A stretch of 64,000 nucleotides of DNA from Spartobacteria bacterium. GTDB taxonomy: Bacteria; Verrucomicrobiota; Verrucomicrobiia; Chthoniobacterales; UBA10450. Positions 27,826 through 36,683 of this stretch are shown piece by piece. Both the position numbers and the translations under genes were made by a program. The stretch covers positions 58,667 to 122,666 of the forward strand of contig PMTM01000013.1 of the NCBI GenBank assembly GCA_003167365.1, written 5' to 3'. The stretch's first letter is position 1; every line of letters starts with the position of its first letter. The notes under the pieces are model-generated. The model did no database searches. It saw only the letters and a program-made list of their open reading frames with translations, and had not been told where the DNA came from.

Positions 27826-29103
27826 ATGTCTAACCTCGCCATCTCTGTTGAACACCTGAGCAAATCTTATCGCATCGCCCACCAGGCGAATGGCGCGCGC
27901 TACAAAACCTTGCGTGAAGATTTGATGCAGATGCCGAAGCGAATCCTTTCTCGCTTTCAGCGTTTCAGCTCTCCGCTTTCGTCGTCTGAGACCTTCTGGG
28001 CGCTCAAGGATATTTCATTTGAAGTTAAACAGGGTGAAGTCGTCGGAATCATCGGACGCAACGGCGCCGGCAAGAGCACGCTCTTAAAAATTCTCTCACG
28101 CATCACCGAGCCGACATCCGGGCAGGCCAAAATCTACGGACGCGTTGGATCGTTGTTGGAAGTCGGCACCGGTTTTCATCCGGAACTGACCGGCCGCGAA
28201 AACATTTTCCTCAACGGCGCGATTTTGGGAATGAGCCGCGCGGAAATCCGCGCGCGCTTCGACGAGATTGTTGCCTTTGCCGAGATTGAGAAATTTCTCG
28301 ACACACCGGTCAAACGCTACTCGAGCGGTATGTATGTCCGCCTCGCCTTCGCTGTGGCCGCGCACCTCGATCCAGAAATTCTCCTGGTCGACGAAGTCCT
28401 TGCTGTTGGCGACGCAGAATTTCAAAAGAAATGCCTGGGTAAGATGAAAGACATAAGTCAGGGGGGGCGCACGGTTGTATTTGTTAGTCACAACCTGGCC
28501 GCGGTTAGCAGTCTCTGCGAAACGGCAATTTGGCTTGCGCAAGGGAAAGTAAGTTCAATCGGATTAGCCCCGGCTCAGGTCGCAAACTACGCGTCCCACT
28601 TCCTCTCACTTCCAACTGCGAAAAAGACGGCGGGTATTACTGAAGAAGCTATCGAGATTGCACACGTGAGTTTGCGAGCGCCCAGCGGGGAATTGCGGAC
28701 GAGTTTCGACCAATTCGAGCCGATAACAATCCATATAGATGTCGACTGCAAGACTGCTCGACCACAGCTTCGCTTTGTCATTCGAATTCGTTCTACAGGA
28801 GATGATACCGTAATTCTCGAGACAACGGACTGGGATCTCGGCTCCCCTGTCGGGAAAAACAGGGTGGGTAGCTATGGCGTGGAATGCTCTCTTCCAGAAA
28901 ACCTGCTCAGCGTCGGCACTTACATGCTGTCCATCGGCATTGACGAGCCCCGAGGTCCTGTTCACATCTTGTTGGAAAACGTTCTATCATTTGTGGTCAC
29001 AGCTGCGGTACACGCAGGCGAGCTGTCGGAGAGAAATACAATTATTTCTCCATGCCAAAAATGGATGTTGGCCCCCTACTCGGTGGACCAGAAGAATCCA
29101 TGA
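27826..29103 (+). CDS. wzt: Polysaccharide ABC exporter, ATPase with C-terminal carbohydrate-recognition domain (Wzt-like)
   Basis: This 425-residue ATPase has Walker A GRNGAGKST near residue 77, the signature region KRYSSGMYVRLAFAVA and Walker B ILLVDEVLAVGD. Residues beyond about 270 form a beta-rich Wzt-C type domain, which in known systems reads the glycan end before export. The segment RFQRFSSPLSS near residue 45 is encoded by a repeat-like stretch (reverse complement GAAAGCGGAGAGCTGAAA) shared with the element ahead of mutL. The stop overlaps the next start by ATGA. Confidence 0.93.
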   Translation: MSNLAISVEHLSKSYRIAHQANGARYKTLREDLMQMPKRILSRFQRFSSPLSSSETFWALKDISFEVKQGEVVGIIGRNGAGKSTLLKILSRITEPTSGQAKIYGRVGSLLEVGTGFHPELTGRENIFLNGAILGMSRAEIRARFDEIVAFAEIEKFLDTPVKRYSSGMYVRLAFAVAAHLDPEILLVDEVLAVGDAEFQKKCLGKMKDISQGGRTVVFVSHNLAAVSSLCETAIWLAQGKVSSIGLAPAQVANYASHFLSLPTAKKTAGITEEAIEIAHVSLRAPSGELRTSFDQFEPITIHIDVDCKTARPQLRFVIRIRSTGDDTVILETTDWDLGSPVGKNRVGSYGVECSLPENLLSVGTYMLSIGIDEPRGPVHILLENVLSFVVTAAVHAGELSERNTIISPCQKWMLAPYSVDQKNP

Positions 29104-29925
29104 CGCAACGAAGTGGCCCAGCTTGCAAGTTATGCGGCAAGCAAACCCAATACAGGTTTTCGAACCTCCTTCTTGGCACAATCGAGGCGGCCTATTTCAA
29201 GTGCGAAAGCTGCGATCTGCTGCAGTCAGATCATCTCGATCATGTCAACAGCGAGGACATGTCAGGCCTCTATGCGAAAGGGGAAATTCACGACACGGGT
29301 GCGGCGTGGCGGCAAATATGCATTTGTACTCGTTTGGAACAATTGACCAAATTAGGAGTGATCCGTGGCATGGCGAAGAGGCCGATCCGCGCATTGGACT
29401 TTGGCGCTGGCTCCGGATTCTGCGTTTCGTTCATGAGGCACCGACTTCAATGGGAGGCATATGGCTTCGATCTCTTCAGCGATCCCACTTTTGCCAAGAA
29501 CAACATTTTCAACAGCTGGTCAGATGTGCAGGCAAGAGCGCCATTCGATGTAATTATTGCAAGCGAAGTCTTCGAGCATTTTTCGCGCACCCTTGACGGA
29601 AATCGGAAAGCTATCTGAGGTCCTTTCAGAATCGAACGGATCTCTTTTCGTGACTACTGGGTTGTTCCTTCCAGAAATTCACGATGCCACTTGGCACTAC
29701 CTCGCACCGCAGTCAGGCCAACACATTTGCTTTTTTGGAAAGAGGACTATGAAAGAAGTCGCGCGACAACTCCGAGCCCAGATATGCGTGAATTTGGCCG
29801 CTGATTACGAATGGCTTTTCCAGCGTAACGGCTCGAATAAGCCAGCGCGAGTGATGCAAGTAAAGCTAGCGTGCAAGGTGCTCTCTATCGGCACGAAATT
29901 CGGTATCGTAAAGAAGATTGAGTAA
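29100..29925 (+). pseudogene. Frameshifted class I methyltransferase with N-terminal zinc ribbon
   Basis: The reading frame starts MTQRSGPACKLCG (ATGA overlap with wzt), has CKLCG and CESCD zinc pairs and a SAM motif LDFGAGSGFC near residue 100, then breaks after EVFEHF. The rest of the protein (PLTEIGKLSEVLSESNGSLFVTTG) continues in another frame to 29925. Removing one T from the T5 run at 29579-29583 rejoins the frames as EHFRAPLTEIGKL. It is either a real phase-switchable or decayed gene, or an assembly error. Such methyltransferases often modify the end or a sugar of O-antigen. Confidence 0.82.
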
Positions 29926-29932
29926 CGAACCA

Positions 29933-31168
29933 ATGAAGCTTTTGATTTGGTGTCCGCTGTTAAGTGAAGGAGGCGGTGTTCGATTAATTTTGCGCTTAGC
30001 AATCGCTCTCAGTCATCAGCCGAAAGTCGAGGCGATTCGGATTGCGTTACCCGAGCACAAATTGGATACGGCGCAGAGGAATTCTCTGAGCGAGGCCGGT
30101 ATTAATGTTTTCGATCTTCCATCTCGCAAATTCTATGGAGACGGAAATCTGCGGCGAATTCCAGGTACAGCCTCTATCAAAAAATGGCTGAAATTCGTGC
30201 TTCAGCGAGACGCGAAGTTATGGCTGAACAGAAAAATCAAAGCAGCAGCCGAGGGGTACGACATCATATATGTTTTTTGGCCTCACTCTCAAGCACCATT
30301 GGACGCAACGAAGCCAATGGTTTGTACGTTCCAGGACGTGACATTACTCGACTATCCGGAAATCCTTGGTGGGTTTGCAGCTAAACGCGAACATTCTAAC
30401 AGCCTAAATTGGATTGAACGATGTCGCACAGTTGTCGCGTCGTCTGAAGCGACTAAGCAACGCATGATCCAAATATTCGGCTCTGTGTGTCAGCAGGTTA
30501 AAGTGATACATCACGCTGTTTCGCCCGAGCCCGTCCATGACGCTGCTGAAGATCCCCTGCCAATAACGTTGCCTCAACGTTACATACTTTATCCGGCAAA
30601 CATCAATCCGCACAAAAACCATTATAATCTCTTGTTTGCTTTCGCCCGTTTCGCGAAGCGAGCGGAAGTGCCGCTTGTTTTGGTTGGTTCGGGCACAAAT
30701 TTAATAGCCGAACCTCCTTCCGAGCATTCGCCCCTGTGGTGGCAAATAGATCGGTTACGAGGCGTTATTCAGCGCACTGGCCTAAAATCTGGGACAGATT
30801 TCTTCGCATTGGGTTATCTGTCGGATAAACAATTGGCTACCATCACTGAAAAGGCTTGGGCAACCGTAATGCCTTCGCTTTCTGAGGGGGGCGGAAGTTT
30901 TCCGGCCGAGGAAGCGTTATCCTTTGGAATTCCGCTGGCCTGTTCCGATATCCCCGTAATGCGCGAACACTTAGCTGCCAGAACGGCCGATATAATTTGG
31001 TTTAATCCGCAGTGTCCGGCGTCGATTCTTCAAGCCCTCAATGAAATGGTGGATCGATATCCCCAACTGAAGGAACGCGCCTTGCTTGGCAGGCATGATC
31101 CCCGCCCAAGTTGGGAAAACGTCGCGTCGGACTACGCAACCGTGTTTTCCGACGCTCTCAAAGAGTAG
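29933..31168 (+). CDS. Family 1/4 glycosyltransferase
   Basis: This 411-residue GT-B transferase has the N-terminal CPLLSEGGGVRLILRLA, the interdomain ILYPANINPHKNHYNLLFAFA and the C-terminal MPSLSEGGGSFPAEEALSFGIPLACSDIPVMREH. That set resembles mannosyltransferases of O-antigen clusters. The ATG at 29933 sits 7 bp past the methyltransferase stop. The base composition is clearly more AT-rich than neighbours (a counted line at 30061 has 29 G/C of 60), which suggests recent transfer of this gene. Confidence 0.9.
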   Translation: MKLLIWCPLLSEGGGVRLILRLAIALSHQPKVEAIRIALPEHKLDTAQRNSLSEAGINVFDLPSRKFYGDGNLRRIPGTASIKKWLKFVLQRDAKLWLNRKIKAAAEGYDIIYVFWPHSQAPLDATKPMVCTFQDVTLLDYPEILGGFAAKREHSNSLNWIERCRTVVASSEATKQRMIQIFGSVCQQVKVIHHAVSPEPVHDAAEDPLPITLPQRYILYPANINPHKNHYNLLFAFARFAKRAEVPLVLVGSGTNLIAEPPSEHSPLWWQIDRLRGVIQRTGLKSGTDFFALGYLSDKQLATITEKAWATVMPSLSEGGGSFPAEEALSFGIPLACSDIPVMREHLAARTADIIWFNPQCPASILQALNEMVDRYPQLKERALLGRHDPRPSWENVASDYATVFSDALKE

Positions 31169-31183
31169 CCGCAACGATTAATC

Positions 31184-32275
31184 ATGATTCGATTTCCCGT
31201 GTATCGACCGAACCTCGGCGAGTTGGAAAAGCAATACGTCAACGAATGCCTGAACTCGACTTGGATTTCTTCCAAAGGAGAATTCGTCGATCGATTTGAG
31301 AGCAATTTCGCAAAGTATACCGGAGCACAACATGCGGTCTCGGTTTGCAACGGGACGGTTGCGCTCCACCTGGCGCTGCTAGCCTTGGGAATTAAGGCCG
31401 GCGACGAGGTGATCGTTCCAACTCTTACCTATATCGCATCGGTAAACGCAGTCGTTTATGCCGGGGCCACGCCTGTGTTCGTCGACTCATTGCGCGATAC
31501 CTGGCAAATGGACCCTGCCGATGTGGAAAAAAAAGTCACGCCGCGCACCAAAGCAATTCTCTGCGTGCATTTGTACGGTCACCCGTGCGACCTGGCTTCA
31601 CTGCGAAAGATCGCGAGTGCTCACGATCTGTATTTGATTGAGGATTGCGCGGAGGCACTTGGCTCTCTTTTTGAAGGTCAGCACGTCGGTTCTTTTGGAG
31701 AAATCGCGACCTACAGCTTTTACGGCAACAAGACGATCACAACGGGCGAAGGAGGAATGGTCACGACGAATGATGCCACGATCGCGGAGCGCGCGAGACA
31801 TCTCAAAGGGCAAGGCTTGGCCAAAGACCGGGAATACTGGCACGATGTGGTTGGTTACAATTATCGAATGACAAATATTTGTGCGGCAATTGGAGTCGCC
31901 CAACTCGAACGCATCGAGAATATCTTGGATCGCAAGCGGCAGCTCGCCAAGCAGTACGAGGCTGGCCTGCAAGGCACGCCATACGTGATACAACCCGAAT
32001 CATCGAATGTTCGGCATTCATATTGGATGATTTCAATTCTTTTGCCCGATCCCAACCAGCGTGACGCTTTGCGCGCGTCGTTAGCGAATGCTGGGATAGA
32101 GACTCGTCCGCTGTTTTATCCGATCCATACCATGCCGATGTACTCTTCGAGCAATCAGCGATTTGCCGTGGCAGAGGATTTGGCCGCGCGTGGATTGAAT
32201 TTGCCCAGTTATCCGGATCTGGAGAACACCGAAATCGACTTTATTTGTGAAATCCTAAAAGGGTTCAAGTCATGA
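31184..32275 (+). CDS. per: DegT/DnrJ aminotransferase, probable GDP-perosamine synthase
   Basis: This 363-residue PLP aminotransferase is close to Vibrio RfbE and Per in pattern: PVYRPNLGELEKQYVNECL, NGTVALHLALLALGI, LIEDCAEALGS, the lysine motif GNKTITTGEGGMV (K about 183), the YNYRMTNICAAIGVAQLERI block and ETRPLFYPIHTMPMY. It would aminate GDP-4-keto-6-deoxymannose from Gmd to give GDP-perosamine. Its stop overlaps the GNAT gene start (ATGATG) and so they are translationally linked. Donor sugar is inferred from the pattern and from gmd in the locus. Confidence 0.88.
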   Translation: MIRFPVYRPNLGELEKQYVNECLNSTWISSKGEFVDRFESNFAKYTGAQHAVSVCNGTVALHLALLALGIKAGDEVIVPTLTYIASVNAVVYAGATPVFVDSLRDTWQMDPADVEKKVTPRTKAILCVHLYGHPCDLASLRKIASAHDLYLIEDCAEALGSLFEGQHVGSFGEIATYSFYGNKTITTGEGGMVTTNDATIAERARHLKGQGLAKDREYWHDVVGYNYRMTNICAAIGVAQLERIENILDRKRQLAKQYEAGLQGTPYVIQPESSNVRHSYWMISILLPDPNQRDALRASLANAGIETRPLFYPIHTMPMYSSSNQRFAVAEDLAARGLNLPSYPDLENTEIDFICEILKGFKS

Positions 32276-32760
32276 TGAGAACCGTCGCGTTTCGACCTTT
32301 GCAGATCGGTGACGCCGCGGCTTTGAGTGCATTATTGAAATCGTCGCCCGCGGACTATGTAAAACATTTTAATCCGTTTTCGTTTGAGGTAGATGCACTG
32401 GAAACATTGATCTCGAACGCGAAGAAGGACCGTTTGATTGGGATCGAAGTTCAAACCGGGCAAGAGGTTGAACTTGCAGGCTTCTATATGTTGCGTGGTT
32501 TGGATGAGGGATATTCCGCGCCGATGTACGGAGTATTCGTTGCCTACAAATTTCGGAACAAAGGGCTGGCCCGACTGACACTGGTTCATGCCGAGACCAG
32601 TTGCAGATTAAGTCAGATCGATCGCTTGATGCTCAAAGTCCATCCTGCCAACACATATGCGAAGAAACTCTACGAAGCGCACGGCTTTGCCGCATCAAAA
32701 GAAGACCCGATTAACAAAAACATAGTCATGGAGAAATCTTTGTTTCGGAATGGAACGTAA
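32272..32760 (+). CDS. GNAT-type N-acetyltransferase
   Basis: This 162-residue GNAT-fold protein has the acetyl-CoA loop region YKFRNKGLARLTLVHAE and the C-terminal LKVHPANTYAKKLYEAHGF typical of the family. It overlaps the perosamine synthase gene by 4 bp, so a role in acylating the perosamine amine is likely. Known perosamine N-acetyltransferases are usually left-handed beta-helix enzymes, so a GNAT here would be a different solution, and the substrate is unproven. Confidence 0.78.
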   Translation: MMRTVAFRPLQIGDAAALSALLKSSPADYVKHFNPFSFEVDALETLISNAKKDRLIGIEVQTGQEVELAGFYMLRGLDEGYSAPMYGVFVAYKFRNKGLARLTLVHAETSCRLSQIDRLMLKVHPANTYAKKLYEAHGFAASKEDPINKNIVMEKSLFRNGT

Positions 32761-32809
32761 CGAGGGCATTAGAGTTGGAGGCTCGCGCAACACTTAGCGC
32801 GAGGCGACA

Positions 32810-33901
32810 ATGCTCCGTATCATTTACACACCCGAAATATTTTCTCTCCAGCGCGTCGGAGGGATCAGCCGATATATCTGCGAATTGATCACACGCGTTC
32901 CAAATCAGGGGGTGTCGGCAAAAACTGTCGCTGGAATTCATTTCAACCGGCATTTGCGGCGTCTGCCAGTCAGGGCGGGATTTTACATTCCAAAGCTTGG
33001 GCCACTGGGGAACTATCGTCTCCAATTTAACCAGGCAATCTGCCGTCGCATCGCGGCCAGGACTCCGTCCGCCGTTATTCATTGCACCTATTATTCGGAT
33101 GCGGAATATCCGGCATCGCATCCGCTTGTCCTGACCGTGTACGATATGATCGACGAGCTTTTCCCGGAGCAATCGGCCGCTGTGCCGGCCGGTCTAAAAC
33201 GGCGCCACTGCGAACACGCCGATCACATTGTCGCGATCTCCGCCGTCACGAAGCAAGACCTGATCGATACTTTTAGAATCCCTTCGGAGAAAATCACCGT
33301 CGTTCATCTGGCTGATTCACTGTCGGCAGTTTCGTCCCGCAACCTCGGAGGTAGTCCTGGCAGCTATTTGCTCCATGTCGGAGTCCGGAAGGGATACAAG
33401 AATTTTGCCCGGTTTCTGGAGGCGTTCGCCGCCTCTTCCTTCTTGAAAGACAAATTCGATGTCGTCGCCTTCGGCGGCGGCGATTTTTCCGCAGAGGAAA
33501 CAGATCTGATCGCGCGATTGAACGTGGCGAAGAAAGTTCGGTTCGTGGCCGGAGACGATCGCGCGCTGGCATCTTATTATCGCAACGCCGCGGCCTTGGT
33601 CTTTCCCTCGCTCTATGAAGGTTTCGGTCTCCCAGTTCTTGAAGCGATGGGCCAAAACTGTCCGGTGATCTGTTCGGACGCAGGCTCGCTCCGCGAAATT
33701 GGAGGAGACGCTGTGGCGTACTTTGATCCGCGCGATGTTGAGAACATGCAACAGGTGATGGAGCAGACTCTCGGCAGTGCGGACCGATTGAACGACCTTC
33801 GCCGGCTCGGGTCCGCCCGGAAAGAATTTTTCAGTTGGGACAAATGCGCGCAAGAGACCGCTGATGTTTACCGCCGGGTTGCACGACGCTCGGCATCATG
33901 A
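32810..33901 (+). CDS. Family 4 glycosyltransferase
   Basis: This 363-residue GT-B enzyme begins LRIIYTPEIFSLQRVGGISRYICEL, a mannosyltransferase-like N-terminus, then LTVYDMIDELFPE, LLHVGVRKGYKNFARFLEAF and the donor motif PSLYEGFGLPVLEAMGQNCPVICSDAGSL. It probably adds mannose or a deoxy-mannose-type sugar. The stop overlaps the next transferase start by ATGA. Confidence 0.92.
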   Translation: MLRIIYTPEIFSLQRVGGISRYICELITRVPNQGVSAKTVAGIHFNRHLRRLPVRAGFYIPKLGPLGNYRLQFNQAICRRIAARTPSAVIHCTYYSDAEYPASHPLVLTVYDMIDELFPEQSAAVPAGLKRRHCEHADHIVAISAVTKQDLIDTFRIPSEKITVVHLADSLSAVSSRNLGGSPGSYLLHVGVRKGYKNFARFLEAFAASSFLKDKFDVVAFGGGDFSAEETDLIARLNVAKKVRFVAGDDRALASYYRNAAALVFPSLYEGFGLPVLEAMGQNCPVICSDAGSLREIGGDAVAYFDPRDVENMQQVMEQTLGSADRLNDLRRLGSARKEFFSWDKCAQETADVYRRVARRSAS

Positions 33902-34782
33902 TGAGCGGGCGCAAGATCAGCATCATCACGCCTTCCTACAATCAGGCGGCGTATCTGGAGGAGACAATTCTTTCCGTGCTGAACCAGGACCACGCCGATC
34001 TCGAATACATTGTCATCGACGGCGGAAGTTCGGATGGCAGCGTCGAGATCATCCGCAAATATCAAGACCGTCTCGCCTACTGGGTGAGCGAGAAGGACGA
34101 GGGCCAGACGGCGGCTTTAAACAAGGGATTCAAAAAAGCTTCGGGCGATATTGTCGCCTATCTGAACAGCGACGACATCTATCTGCCAGGTGCGCTGGCG
34201 CGTGTTGCGGCAGAGTTTTCCGATCCCAAATGTTACTGGATGAGCGGCACGTGTCAGTTCTTTAACCAATCTGGGATCCAGCATTCCGAACGTCGAAGGC
34301 CGCCCTCCTTTCGGCCGCGTTGGTTTGACCATTGTTGGCTTTCGCAGCCAGCGGTCTTCTGGCGGCGATCGCTCTTTGAGCGATACGGTTTCTTTGATGA
34401 GCGGCTCCGCTACTGCATGGATTATGATTTCTGGCTGCGCCTGATTGTGGGAGGTGAGCATTGCCATTTCGTGGATCATCCCCTGGCTGCTTTTCGCTGG
34501 CACGACACCAGCAAAACGATCGGAGAACGGGGAGGATTTGAACTCGAAGATGATGTGGTCCGAGAAAGGTACGTTAAGAAACTGGCCTGGCATGAGCGGC
34601 CATGGGCGCGCCATTTCGCGCGAGTTGGAAAAAGCAAACTACGCCAACAGGAGGTTCGGTCTTTGGTCGAACTGGGTCGGCGCTCTGAGGGATTCAATCT
34701 TTTGCTCAAGACACTGGTAAAGTACCCGCCGTCAGCTCTTACTCGCTCGTTTGTCCAAACGGTTGGGCGCCTGGTGTCTTGA
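33898..34782 (+). CDS. Family 2 glycosyltransferase
   Basis: This 294-residue GT-A enzyme has ITPSYNQAAYLEETILSVL, YIVIDGGSSDGSVEII and the metal site YLNSDDIYLPGAL, with DYDFWLRL further on as the acceptor aspartates. It is a processive or single-sugar transferase of the cytoplasmic face. It overlaps the preceding transferase gene and is followed at 16 bp by another, in a compact same-strand array. Confidence 0.92.
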   Translation: MMSGRKISIITPSYNQAAYLEETILSVLNQDHADLEYIVIDGGSSDGSVEIIRKYQDRLAYWVSEKDEGQTAALNKGFKKASGDIVAYLNSDDIYLPGALARVAAEFSDPKCYWMSGTCQFFNQSGIQHSERRRPPSFRPRWFDHCWLSQPAVFWRRSLFERYGFFDERLRYCMDYDFWLRLIVGGEHCHFVDHPLAAFRWHDTSKTIGERGGFELEDDVVRERYVKKLAWHERPWARHFARVGKSKLRQQEVRSLVELGRRSEGFNLLLKTLVKYPPSALTRSFVQTVGRLVS

Positions 34783-34798
34783 GTCCTGATTCACGGCC

Positions 34799-35950
34799 AT
34801 GCGAATCACTGTCTTAACAACGGACAATCGCGAGCATCAGCGCACGTATACCGAAACGCAGCCGCGGTTCGGTCCCGCCATTGAAGCGGTTCTTCAAGGC
34901 CTCGCGGAGTTACCCGATCTCGAGATTCACGTCATCTCGTGTACGCAGCAGTTGATGCATGCTCCGGCAAAACTTTCGGAGAACACCTGGTTTCATTTGC
35001 TCCACGTGCCAAAGATTGGCTGGTTGCGCACCGGCTACCAAGGTTGCGTCCGCGCGATTCGCCGGAAGGTACGGGAACTGAAACCAGACATCGTTCACGG
35101 CCAGGGCACGGAACGGGAATGTGCGTTGAGCGCGGCGTTTTCCGGATTTCCTAATGTCGTTACCATTCACGGAAACATGACGACAGTCGCGCAAGCGATG
35201 AACGCGCGAGTCGGAAGTTTTCTTTGGTGCGCAGCCTTGCTCGAGCGGTTCACCTTGCCACGAACTCTCGGCGTCTTCTGCAATTCCGCTTATACCGAGT
35301 CAGTGGTGGAGAGGTACGCTCGCCAAACCTGGCGAGTGCCAAACGCGGTGCGGCGCGAGTTTTTCCAAACTCCCCTTCCCCCGGCGTCAGCAACTGCTAA
35401 ACCGATATTGCTAAACATTGGCGAGATCTCTCCGTACAAGCGCCAACTCGCACTTCTGGAGTTGGCCGAAGAGTTGTATCGCGAAGGCCATTCCTTCGAA
35501 CTGCAATTTATCGGCGTGGCGGATCCGCGCGATAAATATGGAGCCGCTTTTCGGCAAAGGATCGAGGCGGCGGAGCGCATCGGATTTGCCCGATATCTCG
35601 GAACCAAATCGCTGGCCGAGTTGATCGCAGCTCTCGACGCGGCATCGGCTCTCGTCCATGCCCCGTCCGAGGAAGCATTCGGATTGGTCGTGGCCGAGGC
35701 GCTGGCCCGCAATCTGAAATTCTTCGGGACCAAAGTTGGCGGCGTGACAGATATCGCCAGCGGAATTGAAGGCGCAGAACTATTTCCCCTCGATGATTCA
35801 AGCGCGCTAAAATTTGCCATCGCGCAATGGCTGCGATCCGGTTGTCCGCGTCCGGAATCTGCCGTCCGCGAAATGCAGCGACGTTATGATCCAGGGGTCA
35901 TTGCCATGCGCCACGCCGAAATTTATCGTGCGGTTATCGCTTCTCGATAA
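34799..35950 (+). CDS. Family 4 glycosyltransferase
   Basis: This 383-residue GT-B enzyme has KPDIVHGQGTERECALSA and VVTIHGNM in the N-terminal half, then LLNIGEISPYKRQLALLELAE, and PSEEAFGLVVAEALARNLKFFGTKVGG as the donor half. It ends one base before the next gene (TAATG), so translation is likely coupled. The donor sugar is unknown. Confidence 0.9.
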   Translation: MRITVLTTDNREHQRTYTETQPRFGPAIEAVLQGLAELPDLEIHVISCTQQLMHAPAKLSENTWFHLLHVPKIGWLRTGYQGCVRAIRRKVRELKPDIVHGQGTERECALSAAFSGFPNVVTIHGNMTTVAQAMNARVGSFLWCAALLERFTLPRTLGVFCNSAYTESVVERYARQTWRVPNAVRREFFQTPLPPASATAKPILLNIGEISPYKRQLALLELAEELYREGHSFELQFIGVADPRDKYGAAFRQRIEAAERIGFARYLGTKSLAELIAALDAASALVHAPSEEAFGLVVAEALARNLKFFGTKVGGVTDIASGIEGAELFPLDDSSALKFAIAQWLRSGCPRPESAVREMQRRYDPGVIAMRHAEIYRAVIASR

Positions 35951-36678
35951 TGAATACCGACGCGTCCTCCGTTGAAATTTCAGGACAATTAAATTCCGAG
36001 GAGCGGCGCATTATCACCGCGGCCGTCCTGGAAGCGGAGCAAAAACCAAAGGTCATCCTTGAGGTCGGCACCTGGTTGGGAGGCGGCAGCACCTTGCATT
36101 TGCTTAGAGCCCTCGAACAAAACGGAGTCGGCCACTTGTGGGGCATCGAAGCCGACCGTTCCATTTATGATGAGATGCTCAAAAATATCCGCACCGCCGC
36201 GCCCGAAGCACTGCACCGGTTCACACCTCTGTTCGGTTTCTCACAGCGGATCATTCCGCAATGGCTCGCCAAACAGGGACCGCAATTCAAAATCGATTTT
36301 GCTTTTTTAGATGGTGGAAATAATCCTTCAGAGCAAATCCTTGAGTTTGGTTTGATTGATCCTCGCCTGCCGGTGGGGGGGATTTTAATGGCGCATGACG
36401 CCAAATTGCGAAAAGGAAAGTGGCTCGTTCCTTACCTTTCTCGCCTCGATAATTGGGAATCGCAGCTCCATGACGTGAGTGCTGAAGGCCTGTTCTCTGC
36501 GAAGAAAATCGCGCCTCATCCGTCGGCCAGCAGTTTCCGCTCGGCTCGTTTACATCTCCTCCGAATGCGATTCCAACCCGCAGAAGTCGCTGCGGCGCTA
36601 TTGCCCGCGAAGGTGTGCAAGTTCGTATTGGGACTCATGCCTGAAAAATTGAGAAGGCACGTTGGAGAGGGCAGATAG
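35950..36678 (+). CDS. Class I SAM-dependent methyltransferase (Methyltransf_24-like)
   Basis: This 242-residue protein has the SAM-binding motif ILEVGTWLGGGSTLHLLRAL and the downstream acidic motifs IDFAFLDGGNNPSEQ and GGILMAHDA. That looks like the CmcI/Methyltransf_24 group, which often modifies sugars or polyketides. It is coupled to the preceding transferase. It may place a methyl group on a glycan residue. Confidence 0.8.
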   Translation: MNTDASSVEISGQLNSEERRIITAAVLEAEQKPKVILEVGTWLGGGSTLHLLRALEQNGVGHLWGIEADRSIYDEMLKNIRTAAPEALHRFTPLFGFSQRIIPQWLAKQGPQFKIDFAFLDGGNNPSEQILEFGLIDPRLPVGGILMAHDAKLRKGKWLVPYLSRLDNWESQLHDVSAEGLFSAKKIAPHPSASSFRSARLHLLRMRFQPAEVAAALLPAKVCKFVLGLMPEKLRRHVGEGR

Positions 36679-36683
36679 GCAGG

